DNA of 64,000 nucleotides from Eucommia ulmoides. Taxonomy: Eukaryota > Streptophyta > Magnoliopsida > Garryales > Eucommiaceae. Location: contig CM028339.1 of the NCBI GenBank assembly GCA_016647705.1, positions 20,758,803 through 20,822,802 on the forward strand. The letters run 5' to 3'. The notes beneath the pieces are model-generated. The model searched no databases, was not told where the DNA came from, and saw only the letters and a program-made list of their open reading frames with translations. Positions within the stretch are counted from its first letter, which is position 1, and each line of letters begins with the position of its first letter. The position numbers and the translations under genes are program-made. Below are positions 36,802-49,305 of the stretch, one piece after another.

Positions 36802-39104
36802 AATGTTAATCTTGACTTTTGAATCCTTCAGTACTCTAGAACTACTGTCCAATTTGGTCAATCGCCTTTTGGATCTCATTATCATTTGGAAGTACCGAAT
36901 CTTCCTTTGTTTCTTTTCCCATTGGATTGTGGTCTAGCTCTATATTAAAATAATATATTCACATTCTCGCTCAGTCATATCGTACAACATATGCAGGCAA
37001 TTTTGGGTACCTAAAGAGAAAGATTCAAACATTAGACTATAATTTGGATAAAATAGTATTTCATTTACTGAAATTTAAAAAACATCAGAGCACATTCTTT
37101 TTCCATCAAAAAAACTAACGAGGTGGAAAGGTGAGTACACAAAAACGCCTCAATTTTATCAAAACACCTAGCAAATTGAAACTGAACTAGGACCCTAGTT
37201 TTGTAATCTTTAGATTTTCAACTCGAGCCTCTGGTATATGACTCGCTCCTATCTCCACCAATATTTTGGTAAAGATCGGCTTCACCACTCCCAGAAGGTC
37301 CATGCTCAAGTAGTGAATTCAGTTGGAACTTTGGCGCAGCAGATCAATCTTTTTGTTGGGGAATGTGAAGGCCCCCATCCACATGAACTCTCTGATCTTA
37401 TCTTTTAGTTTGAAGCATTGCTTATTCGTATGTCTCCTAGTCACAAAACGGTACTCACAGAAAGTATTTGACGTTGCTGCTTTACTCCTTAGCTTAGGCT
37501 CGCAAGATAAAAAAAGTGTTAGTATCCCCTACTACAAACACTTTTGGTACAGCTCAGCGATAGATCTTGAAAGGTCTAATTGTTCTTTTTCATCGTTTCA
37601 AAAGTTTCCCCAGTAGTACGAGGTGGATAGTCTGGGTGGTATTGGGTTCTCGCTTTTATGGTATAGTTAGGAACTTGAGGTATGGGGTTTTGGTTTGGCT
37701 GATATGTGTGGTAAGCGAGTGTTTGGTAGACTTGGAGATAGTATTGGAGAATGTGGTTTTGGTAAGGGGGAGACACGTTCTTGTATTGGTACTAGTGGGC
37801 ACAGTTTTGGAAATATAGCTAGTTCCAAGGGAAATTTTTGTTTTAAGGGAGATAGTTATGAAATTGGTTGTTTTGGTTTAGGTAAGTTTTAGGATAGGAA
37901 GCATGGGGATTGTTTTGGTTAAGCGTTTGCTGGGGGAAACGATGAAGACTACCTCATTTTATTTCTTCTTTGGCGGAGGTGACCTCTTTGTCGGATTAAG
38001 TGATGCCCCTTCAATCTTTTCATTCCTTATTCCTTCTTCTATTACCTCAGCTTGCTTGATCGCGTCACTGAAGGAAGCCACCGCTATGCTCGAAAAACCC
38101 TAACAGAACGGCGTGTCTGAATCGATTTGAATATCTATAACTAAGCCTTCTTACTTGAGCTAGGGAAAACTTTGGCAGCCTCTTCACTCTAGCGGGCGGT
38201 ATACCTTCAGAAGCTCACATATTTTTTCTTCAATTTCTGGTATAGGGTATTACAGTTTAGCGCAGCATCTTTGTTGTACAATTACTGCACAAAGAGTGCC
38301 TCAACGAGATCCTCAAAGGTCTTGATCTGAGATAAGTCCAGGGTCATGTACCAGCTCAAAGCTAATCCCTTCAACGATTGACGAAACATCTTCTAGACTA
38401 GATTCTTGTTGTGAGTATAGACTCTTAATTCCTCTTTATAGATGCTAACGTGTCATTCTAGGGGGGCTAGTACCATCATATTTTTGTGAATTTTGAAACT
38501 ACGAAGTTTTCTAGATACACCACCCGAGGCGGTATTGACAGTTCCTTGTACGTCACTTTTCTGGAGGGCTTCTCCCTTTTTAACCCTTCTATGGTTCTCT
38601 CCAATTCTTCCATTTTTTGAGCCCAGGTAGAGGGGGTCCATTCTCTTCTTCCATATTTTCAGTTTCCATGGTCAAGGCTAGTTGATTGACATTCAACTCG
38701 TTGGATAGAGTAACGACTCTCTCCGGGTGAATGAGGATCAATGGTGTAGAAAGAGTTGGGCATTCGGCTGAGGTCTGATTGAAATTCCTCTTGCTAGGAT
38801 ATGCTGGAACTTTATACGCAAAAGGATGAGGGCCCATCTAAGGTCCATAGTATACCAGTACCGAGAAGTTCAGGCAAGTAGGGTTCTGATTCGGCATTGA
38901 ATTCTCTATCCTAGAGATTGAATGGTTTCCATTCGGCAATTCAATCATGGTGGTTCAACTGGATGAGAGAATCGACATCCCCTGAGGTCATTGGCTTAGT
39001 TTGTTGACCTTTTCTATCAGCATGTCGATGGTCTCTTGCATCCGAGCCATTTGGGTTGTGCAGGAGATTCGAGATTGTCGTCGGATGTCATCCTCGTCTA
39101 ATGC

Positions 39105-39740
39105 TTGAAGGTTCAACTTGAGATCAAGGACCTTGTCCTGGAGTTTTCATTGAGTCATAGAACAATTACAGAAGAAATAACTTGCAAGAATTTAATATTA
39201 CAAGAACAGAAGAAATAGTAAAAAATTAAAAATTAGAATACATACCTGCTCTAGCCAAGATTCCTGATGCTTGGGTATTTTTCTTTCCCGCAGACGGCTT
39301 CTTGAAAGGTCTCTCACTGAGAATCACTCTCTAGGAGAGTTTTTCTCTCAATTTCTGAATGAATGAACTAGAAGGAGAAGGGTCATATTCATAGGAAAAG
39401 ATAAGGAGTAAAAAACACTAGAAAACCCTAAAAATTAGGTCAGACCGCCTAAAACACAGTCCAAAGCGGACAAGGAAAGGAAAAATTTGAAAAACAATAA
39501 AAAAATAGATGGTTCTGGACCCCTGTGTGCGTGAAATCACGTGCCCTTTCGCCCTTTGTCTGAGCTTGACACGTGGTGGCAAGACTCGCTATCTCTCTCT
39601 TTCTCTTTCTTCTTTCTTTCTCTCTTTCCTCTCTTACTCGTTCTCCTCTCTTTTTTACTTTTTTTTTTTTTGCTAACAAAGGGCGAGCTCCATGCCCCCC
39701 TCTCTCTTTCTCTCTCTCTCTCTCGTCTGACATGTGGCCC
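39105..39740 (-). repeat. X-family LTR portion (U3-R part), minus orientation
   Basis: Matches the minus-strand LTR text at 29830-30110 plus 32233-32600, including AGAATCACTCTCTAGGAGA, CACGTGGTGGCAAGACTCGC and the pyrimidine block. It borders gag remains on its left and an oppositely oriented X LTR portion on its right. It also shows the uninterrupted target of the solo LTR at 30117. Confidence 0.7.
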
Positions 39741-39981
39741 TGTTTTCAAGCTGAACCTCCAAGCTAGCGTTAGAGGAGTAAACTCTCATCTTTTTTTTTT
39801 CTATATTGTATTCTTCTTTATTCTATTGAAATTCATATATATTAAAAATAAAAAATAAAAATAATTCTTCCGATGATCCGATGAAAACTCTGAGACGTGT
39901 TTCCTCGTACTTAAACTTAATTTCCGAGCGTTAGGTGAAGGATGTTTTAATTTTTAATTTTTCTATTTTTCAATTTTTTCA

Positions 39982-40015
<34 letters not shown>

Positions 40016-40523
40016 AAAAAAAATCCGAAACAAAAAAATATGATAAAATCTTAATTTGTAAAAATTAATCCTTACAAACCTTAGGATGAATTTGACGATT
40101 TGATAAATCATGGGAAAGTTTCTCCAAACCTCGTTTCAATTCCCTAACTAGAGTGGAATTTTGAAACATTGGGTTTCAGGAAATCTTTTCTCTCGGTAAA
40201 CCATATCATGAGATTCCACCTAAGTTTTGGAAAGATTAATTCTGACAAACTTGTTTCCGTGACATTCCCTCAATTCTTATCTTCATAGGATTTGAGAGAA
40301 TTTAAAATCGGGATTTCTTTGAATTAATTGGGAAAATTTAAAAATAGATATCATTCGCATCTACCTTACAACATCTTGCATATTTACTTTTGTACCATTT
40401 AGACAGCATGTTTAGGACTCTTTTACCACATACACTTCTTATGTTTCATCATATATAGGCTATTCTAAATTTCATATTCCATACCACCTTTTACGTTTAT
40501 TATACGACACGTACACCACTTGC

Positions 40524-40574
<51 letters not shown>

Positions 40575-41200
40575 TAATTAAATATTCGCCACACATAGTC
40601 ATATTAATAGATGTTTTTTCTGATTTATTCTTGTATTTATACCATTTGCATTGGCACGTTTAACTTAAGACTATTCTTGCATAAAAAATCATACAAGTTG
40701 TTTTTAGGTCATTGCATACACTTTTGCATAAATAAAAGTTCATATCACTTTATTTTAATATTATCATTTGCATTCATATTCATATCTTCATAGTTTTTCA
40801 CTTATTTTAATTTGTCCATTTAAATCAAATAAATCCCATGAAAACACACAAAACATTACCCCCGAGGACTATCCTTGTTAAATTCCTTAATATATTATAA
40901 GAGGTCATACTGTGGGAACATTCCCATAAATATATACATATAAAAACAATGACCCATCTTTCTTTTGAAAAATACCAAAAAGATTTTCATAAAAAGGAAA
41001 AGATTTCAAAATAGAATAAAATGTTCGGACTTAAACTAATTAGACTTAATTGGATATAAGGTACCATTTTCGGAAGGGCGTCATAGGGTGCCTAACACCT
41101 TCCCCGAGCGTAACCGACCTCTGAGCTCTTTAAATGAATCTTTAGTTTGCCTATGTTTTCAGAGTCATTTTTTACTTGGGCCTTTAAAAAACAAATAAGG

Positions 41201-41231
<31 letters not shown>

Positions 41232-41389
41232 TAACCTAGAACACCATCTAAACTCAATGTTAGGTGGCGACTCCTTATTTTTAAAATAGCCTAAGTACGT
41301 TTTTCATAAAACCGACTCTTTAAAAAAACCCTCTCTTTTACACTTTATTATTTGATATCCTTTTCATTTTGAAAAATCAAGGTGTGTCA
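39741..41389 (+). repeat. X-family LTR portion (U5 side), plus orientation
   Basis: From TTCAAGCTGAACCTCCAAGC through GCCTAACACCTTCCCCGAGC and GGTGGCGACTCC to GGTGTGTCA, matching 42300-43936 of the full LTR. It contains A runs at 39987-40014 and 41198-41228 and a TA microsatellite at 40527-40570. It is joined head-on to an opposite-orientation portion at 39740. Confidence 0.7.
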
Positions 41390-41397
41390 GCTACAGC

Positions 41398-43102
41398 TGT
41401 AGACACGACATTTTAACCGTCCCGCAAAAATTTGTACTATATTTTATAGTTTACTTTATTTTTATTTTTATTTTATTTTCAAAAAATATAAAAAATAGAT
41501 AAACGAAAAATAAAAAGAAAAAATGAAAAAGGAAAAATCAAAATAAAAAGGGGGTAAAAATAGAAAAAAAAAAAAAAAGGAAAAAATAAATAAAAAGGGG
41601 AGAGAAGAGAGAAAGAGATATAGAAGAATGGAAAAAGAAATATGAGAGATGTGTAGGAGATCAAAGAAGGAAAAGAGATAAAGAAAGAGAGAGGGTGGGG
41701 CCACATGTCGACCGAGGGAGAGAGAAGGTGTAGGGCTCACCCACTATCAACCAAAAACATGGGAAAAAAAAGAGAAAAAGAGAAGAAAGAAAAAAGGGGG
41801 AGGGAGATAGAGAGAAAAAAAAATAGAGAGAGATGGTGAGTCTCGCCGCTACGTGTCAAGGTGAGAGAAAGGGCAAAAGGGCACATGATTTCACACGGCC
41901 AGGGGTCTAGAACCTTCCAATTTTTATCTTTTTTCGAATTTTCCCTTTCCCTGTCCGATTTTGATTGGGTTTGAGGCAATCAGACCTAATTTTTAAGGTT
42001 TCCTATTGTTTTTCACGCCTGATCTTTCCTATAAATAAGACCTTTCTCCTCCTAATTCATTCATTCAGAAATTGAGAAAAAAAAACCTCCTAGAGAGCGA
42101 TTCTCAGCGAAAGCTCTTTCGGGAAGCTATCTGCGTGACAAGAAAAAACCCGAGCATTGGGAATCTTGAGCAAAGTAGGTATGTTTTCTGATTTTTAATT
42201 TTTCAGTATTTCTTTTGTTCTATCAATATTAAATTAATGCAAGTTATTTATTTTGTAATTTTTCGATGATTCGATGAAAACGATAGGACAAGGTTCCCCG
42301 TTCTCAAGCTGAACCTCCAAGCGTTAGACGATGACACTCTTATCTTTCTTTTTATATATTGTGTTCTTCTTTATTCTATTTCAATTCATAAAAATAAAAA
42401 AAAAAATAAAAAAAAAAAAACTAAAAATAAATCATCCGATAATTCGATGAAAACACTGGGACAGGTTTCCTTGTGCTTAAACTCAATCCCCGAGCATTAG
42501 GTGAATAATGTTATAATTTATTTTTATTTTATTTTTATTTTTTTCTTATTTTGTCATTGTTATAAAATAGATAAAGAACAAAAACAAAATATTAAAATCC
42601 AAAACAAAAAAAATATAATAAACTCTTAGTTTGTAAGAATTAATCCTTACAAACCTTAAGATGAATTTAATGATTCTATTAATCGTGGGAGAGTTTTTCA
42701 TGACTTCGTTTCAATTCCGCAACTAGAGGGGAATTATGAAACATTCGATTTTAGGAAATCTCTTCCCTCGGTAGACCTTTTCGTGGGATTCCGCATAAGT
42801 TTTGGAAAGATTAATATTAACAAACTTGTTTCTGCAATTTTCCCTCAATTCTCATCAACATAGGATTTGAGGGAATTTCAAATAGATATTTTTTTTAATT
42901 AATTTGACAAATTTAAAAATAGACATCATTCACATCTACCTTACGACATCTTGCATATTTACTTTTGTGTCATTTAGATGACATGTTTAGGACACTTTCA
43001 ACACCTAGACTTATTACGTTTCATCATGTATAGGTTATTCTAGATTTCATATTCCATACCAACTTTTCTGTTCAATATACGACACGTACACTACTTGCAC
43101 TT

Positions 43103-43150
<48 letters not shown>

Positions 43151-43936
43151 TCTTCGTCACGCATAATCAGATTAATTCATGTAGTTTTTTCTAATTTATT
43201 CTCGTAATCATACTATTTGCATTGGTACGTCTAAATTAAGACAATTCTTGCATAAAAATCATAAAAATTGTTTTTAGATCATTAAGTACACTTTTGCATA
43301 AATAAAAGTTCATATCACTTTATTTTAATATTATCATTTGCATTCGGATTCATACCTTCATACTTTTTCCCTTATTTTAGTTTATCCATTTAAATAAAAA
43401 AAAATCCCACGGAAACATACAAAAAACTATCCCTGGGGACCATCCTTATCAAATCCCTTAATATTTGATAAGAGGTCATATTGGGGGAACATTCCCAAAA
43501 ATAAAAAAAAATAAAAAAATTATCCCATCTTACTTTTGAAAAATACCAAAACGATTTTCATAAGAAGAAAAAAATTTCAAAATAAAATAAAATATTCAAA
43601 CTTAAACTAATTGGACTTAATTGGATATAAGGTACTATTTTTTAACAGGCATCTTGGGATGCGTAACACCTTCTCCGAGCGTAACCGATTCCTGAACTCT
43701 TTAATTGAATCTTTGGTTTGGCCGTCTTTTTTTAGTCAATTTTTACTTAGGCCATTTAAACTATTTTTTTATTAAAAAAATTGATGACCTACCACACCAT
43801 TTAAATCCAATGCAAGGTGGCAACTCCTTATTTTTAAAACAGTCTAAGTGATTTTTTCAGAAAATCAGTGCTTTAAACACGTCCTCTCTTTTACGCTTTA
43901 TAATTTCATATCCTTTTCCATTCAAAAAATCAGGGC
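41398..43936 (+). repeat. X-family LTR, full length, plus orientation
   Basis: About 2.54 kb. It starts TGTAGACACGACATTTTAAC, has a TATA-like CTATAAATAAG near 42030 and AGGTATGTTTTC near 42177. It ends after CACCTTCTCCGAGCGTAACC and AGGTGGCAACTCC at AATCAGGGCGA. Only eight bases (GCTACAGC) separate its start from the end of the preceding LTR portion. TA microsatellite at 43105-43143. Confidence 0.7.
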
Positions 43937-45365
43937 GATTTAAACATGCCAATACAAATGGTATGAATAAGAGAATAAATCAGAAAAAACTACATGAATT
44001 AATATGATTATGCATGGCGAAGATTTAATTATCTAGTGTATATATATATGGAAAGAGCAAGTGGTATATTTGTTGTATATTAAACGGAAATGGTAGTATG
44101 AAATATGAAATCTAGAATAACCTATATATCATGAAATATAAAAAGTGTAGGTGGTGAAAGTGTCCTAAACATGTCGTCTAAATAATACAAAAGTAAATAT
44201 ACAAGATGTCATAAGGTAGATACAAATGATATCTATTTTTAAATTTGCCAATTAATTCAAGTTTGTCAGAATTAATCTTTCCAAAATTTAGACAGAATCC
44301 CACAAAAAGGTTTACCGAGGGAAGAGATTTTCTAAAACCGAACATTCTAAATTCCACTCTAGTTGGGGAATTGAAACGAGGCTGCAAAAAACTCTCCAAC
44401 GATTTATCAAATCGTTGAATTCATTCTAAGATTTGTAAAGATTAATTCTTGCAAACTAAGATTTTATTATATTTTTCTGTTTTGGATTTTTATATATTTT
44501 TTTATTTTTTATTTTTAGGTTTTTTATAACAATGACAAAATAAAAATAAAAAAATAAATAAATAAAAGAATTAAAACATCATTCACCTAACGCTCAGGGA
44601 TAAAGTTTGAGCACGAGGAAACCCTTCCTAGCATTTTCATTGGATCATCAGATGACTTATTTTTAGTTTTTTTTATATGAATTGCAATAGAATAAAGAAG
44701 AATACAATACACACACACCCACAAACACACATATAAAGATAAAAGTGTCATCGTCTAATGCTTGGAGGTTTAGCTTCAGAACGGGGAACTCATCCTAACG
44801 TTTTCATCGCATCATCGAACAATTACAAAAGAAAAAACTTGCAGGAATTTAATATTGATAGAACAAAAGAAATAATGGAAAATTAAAACTTAGAAACATA
44901 CCTGCTCTGGCCAATATTCCCGATGCTCCGATTTTTTCCTTTCTTGTAGACGACTTCCCGAAAGGGCTCTAGCTAAGAATCGATCTATAGGAGGGTTTTT
45001 CTCTCAATTTCTAAATAAACGAACTAGGAGGAGGAGGGTCCTATTTATAGGAAAGAATTGGGCGCGAAAAACACTACGAAATCCTAAAAATTATGTCTGC
45101 CTGCCTAAAATCCAATACAAATTGAATAGGGAGGGAAAATTCGGGAAAAAAAAAAAAAAAAAAGGTTCTGGACTCTTGCGTGCATAAAATCACATGCCCG
45201 TTTGCCTTTTATCTCAACTTGACACGTGGCGGTGGGACTCGCCATCTCTCTTTCTCTCTCTTTTTCTTTCTTCTCTCTTTCTCTCTTTCCTCTCTTTCTT
45301 TTTCTCCTCCATTTTTCATTTTTTTCGGCTAACAATGGGTGGGCCCTACGCCCTCTTTCTCTCTT

Positions 45366-45379
45366 CACTACAACAAAAA
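45366..45379 (+). repeat. CACTA left terminal inverted repeat
   Basis: CACTACAACAAAAA, identical to the reverse complement of 50900-50913. The next base differs between the two ends. Confidence 0.92.
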
Positions 45380-45962
45380 CTACCTATAAGGGCACCTCTG
45401 TTGGGATATTATAGGTATTGTGCCCTATAAAAGTACTTTCCGGGGCACAAAATTGGTAGTATCGCATAAAAGTAAGTCTATCGGGACACTATATATATTG
45501 TGCCCTATAAAGGTGCTTTTCGAGACACTATATATATTGTACCCCTACAATCAAATGTTTAAATAACACAAAGTAGTGTCCTAATAAAATTTAATTAGTA
45601 ATTAAGTAAATTAATATCTATATATAATGTAAAAAAACATAAAATAGTACCCTAAAAACAGAAAACTATATTAGGGCACAATTTTGTGTCCTATTATAAT
45701 TTAATTATTTAATTATAGGTCAATTAATGGTGTCCTAATACATATATTAAAATAAATTAAAAAAATTAAATTAGAGGACAATTAATGGCGCCTTAAAAAC
45801 AAAAATTATATTAGGGCACAATTTGGTGTCTTATTGTAATGAAATAATTTAATAATAGGTCAATTAACTGTGCCCTAATAGATATAATAATAATAATAAA
45901 AAAAAAAAAAAAAAGAGATTAAAATTGAAATTAACGGTCAATTAATATTTCCCTAATAGATA

Positions 45963-46470
45963 TAATAAAATCAATTGGAAAAGACAAAAGATAAATATGA
46001 TAACTATCCTCTGAAACGACGTCGTTTTTATGACAAAACAACGTCGTTTTGTCTAGGCGCCAAACCAAAGAAAACATCCTACTCTTTGTTTTTGTGGAAG
46101 AAGGCTTCACAGTAAGCACGAATCATTGCAGCCCTAAGCTCCAAACAAGAAGCACGATGAGTCTTTCTTTGTCTGTTGGATTTTCTGCAAGTGATCCTTT
46201 ATTTTTCGTATTTTTTTGTGATTCATGAATTAAATCCGTGTTTATTCGTAGCTCTCAATTTTGATGAGTCTCGTTATACGATTTGTTGTTGTTACTTATA
46301 GCTTTGATCTTTAATGATGTTTAGTTTGTATTTTTATACTTGTTTGCTTGATCTAATGCTTGTTAAGATGATGCTTAGTGTGTTTTAATTTATCTTCTTG
46401 AAGAACTCGTCTGTTTGCAAGAAATGACATTAAATTTAAAAAAATTATAGAAATAATAGATGGACATTAA
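45963..46470 (+). pseudogene. Promoter and first-exon-like captured fragment
   Basis: Two head-to-head palindromic motifs AACGACGTCGTTTT and AACAACGTCGTTTT lie at about 46016-46056. A gene-start-like stretch follows, with an ATG at 46157 opening a short frame MSLSLSVGFSASDPLFFVF. The texture (GC-containing island, leader, then T-rich intron-like DNA) is unlike the AT-rich subterminal repeats beside it. The source gene is not recognised. It may be the 5' end of one of the captured genes. No function is claimed. Confidence 0.35.
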
Positions 46471-46499
46471 ATTTAGTAATAATACAAAAAATATTAAAT

Positions 46500-46760
46500 T
46501 TATGAAAATAAATGAAAGAAATAATAGAAAAGCGAAAATATAATATATATAAAAATTATCGACGTTAAATTGACAAAAATTATAAAAATAATATTGATCG
46601 ATTGAAATATCTGAGCAAGGGATTCACAAGATTCGTAAAACGAAAACTTGCCAGTGCAAGAAAAGGGTGAAGCAAGAGTGCACACCACGGGAGCAAGAAA
46701 TCGATTACAATCAAACCAAGAATCAAAGAAAAACCCATGAGTCAAAAGTTTTCTTCCCCA
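46500..46760 (-). pseudogene. Unrecognised possible captured fragment, minus strand
   Basis: An open minus-strand stretch reads MTHGFFFDSWFDCNRFLAP followed by a Cys/Ser-rich segment. I do not recognise it. It could equally be non-coding, and the base composition is only mildly richer in GC than its surroundings. Confidence 0.15.
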
Positions 46761-47026
46761 ATCGATTATTAGATATTTAATTTAGGTTTTTGATTTTGCT
46801 CACCGCAACAAAAATTATCTTAGAGTGCACTTTTTTTGAGACACTACATGTAATGTGTCTTATAAAATTATTTTTCAAGGCACAAAATTGAAAACGTGAC
46901 TTAAAAATCAAATTAATATTTTTGACAATCATATTTTTATTATTTTAGTTAAAATTAATATGTAATTTAATATTTATAAGATAAAAAATAGTCTTCTAAT
47001 AAAATAAAAAAGAAAAAAACATATCC

Positions 47027-47570
47027 CGCTCATTCATTTGCTGAAAATAAAAATTCCCATAACCTCACCCAGCAAACCCTCTTCATTCCTTCATCGGTTC
47101 ATCTCTCAATTCCCATTTCCCTCTCTCTCTAAGATTATCTCTTGCAATGGGCCGCAAAGACAACCATGGATCGTACGGTCATTACCGCACCTCCGCTACC
47201 CCCGTGTCGCCACATCACGTTGCCATCGCCCACGCCATCGCCATCGCATCTCCATCGCCGATGTGCTCGACTTCCAAACTCCAACGTCGCCGCCTTGCCT
47301 CTGGCAACACCATTTCTGTCGCAACCGGATCTGAGCCCTCTCCCTTTCCTCGCACTGTTGTCGGGCGCGGACCAAATCAATCCCGATTCTGGCAAAATTG
47401 GAACTCGAGGTCAATAGATCTGGCCATTTGACAGAAAGAGGACACTGTTTGTTGGTGCACGAAGACGATTTTGAGACAGCGGCCAGCGGCGGCGGCGATG
47501 GCTCGACGATGGCATAAACCGATCTGTGAGTATTTTTGTTCTCAGTTTTCCCGACAACGGTATCCATGAT
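47027..47570 (+). pseudogene. GC-rich captured exon-like island
   Basis: A CT-rich leader (47085-47140, many CTCTCT and CATTTCCC) precedes a GC-rich block with two possible starts, 47142 and 47147. They open overlapping frames of 91 and 94 codons rich in Pro, Ser, Ala and Arg. The block continues past AGCGGCGGCGGCGATGG near 47490 to a donor-like CTGTGAGT. The sharp GC contrast with the surrounding AT-rich DNA, and the leader-ATG-donor layout, fit a captured first exon. The protein is not recognised in any frame. It may belong to the same source gene as one of the downstream exons. Confidence 0.4.
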
Positions 47571-47582
47571 TTTGCTTTTGTT

Positions 47583-47777
47583 TCATATTTCTGTTCTCAG
47601 ATTTCTAGTCAGTAGCCATGGATTTTAAATTGTGGATGTTAAATTTGTTGTTGAAACATGTTTTATCATTTCGAAAAACAATTGAAATCATTTCAATAAC
47701 ATTAATTGAAATATTTTCAATAACATCAATTGTCCAACCTAATTAGGGAATTTGGGTTAATTTCTAAAGGGAAACAA
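47583..47777 (+). repeat. Internal direct repeat of the CACTA element, copy 1
   Basis: Matches 48641-48830 over about 190 bases with a few differences, e.g. CTGTTCTCAGATTTCTAGTC and TCCAACCTAATTAGGGAATT. Same orientation, about 1.06 kb apart. Confidence 0.85.
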
Positions 47778-48292
47778 TGATTACTACATAAGGGCGACAT
47801 TAAGCTGATTTGTTTCATCATCTCTTTTGTTATTCCTTCAAAGTTTTCATGCTTCATCTACTTTCAAATTAGATTTACAGTGAACGATGGACATCTTGTT
47901 CATTGTAGCTCAAAAGCTCAGAAACTGGAATTCGCACTCCATTTATTTTTTATCTCATTCATAACTAGACCTTAAGTGTTTATCAAATAGTGATGGAAAG
48001 TAAGAGAAACATGCAAATGAAAATTTAAATAAATCAACTTACGGGTTTTCTTATTTGGACATTCTTCTCTTCTTAGTTTTTTTTTTTTTTGACTTGTTCA
48101 TGGCAATCATTTGGAGGAATGATTTCTTTTGCAATTTCTTTGGCTTTACTTCTGTTTTCATGGTCCAAATGAAGGGTTCTTGAATTTTTTTTCTCATTTC
48201 TCAGCCTTCATTGTCAATTACCAATTGTTTTTGGCGGGTTCTAAAGTTAAACATTGAACTCATGTTATTTATTTGCTTGCTATGGTGTATAG

Positions 48293-48403
48293 GGTCAGAT
48301 GAAGTTGTTTGGAACTATTGTTTATCCAAAGAACAGATACTTGACACTACAGTTCTCTAGAGGTGGAAAGAATGTGTTGTACGAGGATTACTTTGATAAC
48401 ATG
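48293..48403 (+). pseudogene. Captured exon resembling RHL1
   Basis: A 37-codon open exon reading GQMKLFGTIVYPKNRYLTLQ, then FSRGGKNVLYEDYFDNM, with an acceptor (GTGTATAG) before it and a donor (GTCAGT) after it. From memory this matches plant RHL1 (ROOT HAIRLESS 1), a nuclear DNA-binding component of the plant topoisomerase VI complex needed for endoreduplication. The segment around MKLFGTIVYPKNRYLTLQF is highly conserved in RHL1. Only this exon is recognised here, about a tenth of the roughly 350-residue protein. The exon has no internal stop. Flanking intron sequence is kept, so capture was at DNA level. It is a fragment without evidence of function. Confidence 0.7.
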
Positions 48404-48640
48404 GTCAGTATCTTCATTTTGTTTCTTGCACTTAATTTTCCTTAAACTCATGTGGTGATCCATATTATTTTCTTTTATCTGTAGTGGCATGATATATCTG
48501 ATTCTATCATTTGTTGTCAATGAGTTTTAGCCCTACTATATGATGCTCATTGCATAAGTAAAACCTTTAAACTCCATTTAGTATTCAGATGCAGGATATC
48601 TGGCTTTGTTATGTTTGCTTTCGATAGGCAAGTATGGAAA

Positions 48641-48830
48641 TCATATTTCTGTTCTCAGATTTCTAGTCAGTAGCCATGGATGTTAAATTTTCTGTTGAAA
48701 CATGTTTTAGGAGTTATGGATCATTTCGAAAAATAATTGAAATCATTTCAATAACATTAATTGAAATCTTTTCGATAACATTAATTGTCCAACCTAATTA
48801 GGGAATTTGGGCTAATTTCTAAAGGGAAAC
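48641..48830 (+). repeat. Internal direct repeat of the CACTA element, copy 2
   Basis: Second copy of the 190-base repeat at 47583-47777. It lies just after the RHL1-like exon and within intron-like sequence, whereas copy 1 lies before the exon. The pair therefore flanks the exon. Confidence 0.85.
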
Positions 48831-49118
48831 AAAATATAGGAAACTAGGTTTGGTGTTTCTGTTCCCACATTTCTGTTCTGGAACAAAAGTAGAAACATGG
48901 GAACAAAAAATGCGATCAGTTGGTGCTCACTAATTTTCAGGTATCATTTTGATGTTCTACCCTAATTTCTCCTAATTTTCGAACTTAGTGTTCGAACAAA
49001 AATTTCTTCTATTATTTCCCCCAAGTAGTGTTTCTGTTTGCAGTCATAAAATTCAGCTATTACTTCCCCTAACATAAATTTATGTTTTTATGAATGAACA
49101 TATCTAAATTTCTAATTG

Positions 49119-49209
49119 GCCCTCCTGTCGAGTGGATTCATCGGGGCGAGCTTTATCATCAAGAAGAAAAGCCATCGCAGAGCTACTGTTGCTTCTGGTG
49201 TTAGAGCTG
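49119..49209 (+). pseudogene. Captured exon resembling NIPA magnesium transporter, part 1
   Basis: Reads LLSSGFIGASFIIKKKSHRR, then ATVASGVRAG, ending at a GTATGA donor (49210). From memory this matches the first transmembrane/loop segment of plant NIPA-type (DUF803) magnesium transporters, where SSxFIGxSFIIKKK and SGVRAG are conserved. It is followed by a 96-bp intron and a second exon in the same order as the family. The upstream boundary is uncertain. Fragment only. Confidence 0.7.
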
Positions 49210-49305
49210 GTATGAATTTTCTCATGATTTCGTTTTGAATCTATTAATTTCTGTATGGTTTCTACATTTGTTAATTATCGCAATTGATTTGTTCGACGTG
49301 TGTAG

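Larger units (their letters stand above)
32898..39104 (-). mobile_element. X-family internal region with gag remains
   Basis: Lies between the 3' LTR and an LTR portion at 39105. On the minus strand, gag-like text occurs at 37300-39104: QMARMQETIDMLIEKVNKLS near 39030, MGPHPFAYKVPAYPSKRNF near 38810, and RRHTNKQCFKLKDKIREFM near 37420. The last resembles the Cys/His region at the end of Tat/Ogre Gag. No protease, RT or integrase was recognised, so this copy looks non-autonomous. The 3' untranslated half holds a degenerate minisatellite (33186-33640) and the solo LTR at 35196. The stretches 33641-35190 and 36807-37300 show no coding signal apart from a roughly 80-base repeated phrase near 34160-34300. 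Fossil with several breaks. Confidence 0.6.
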
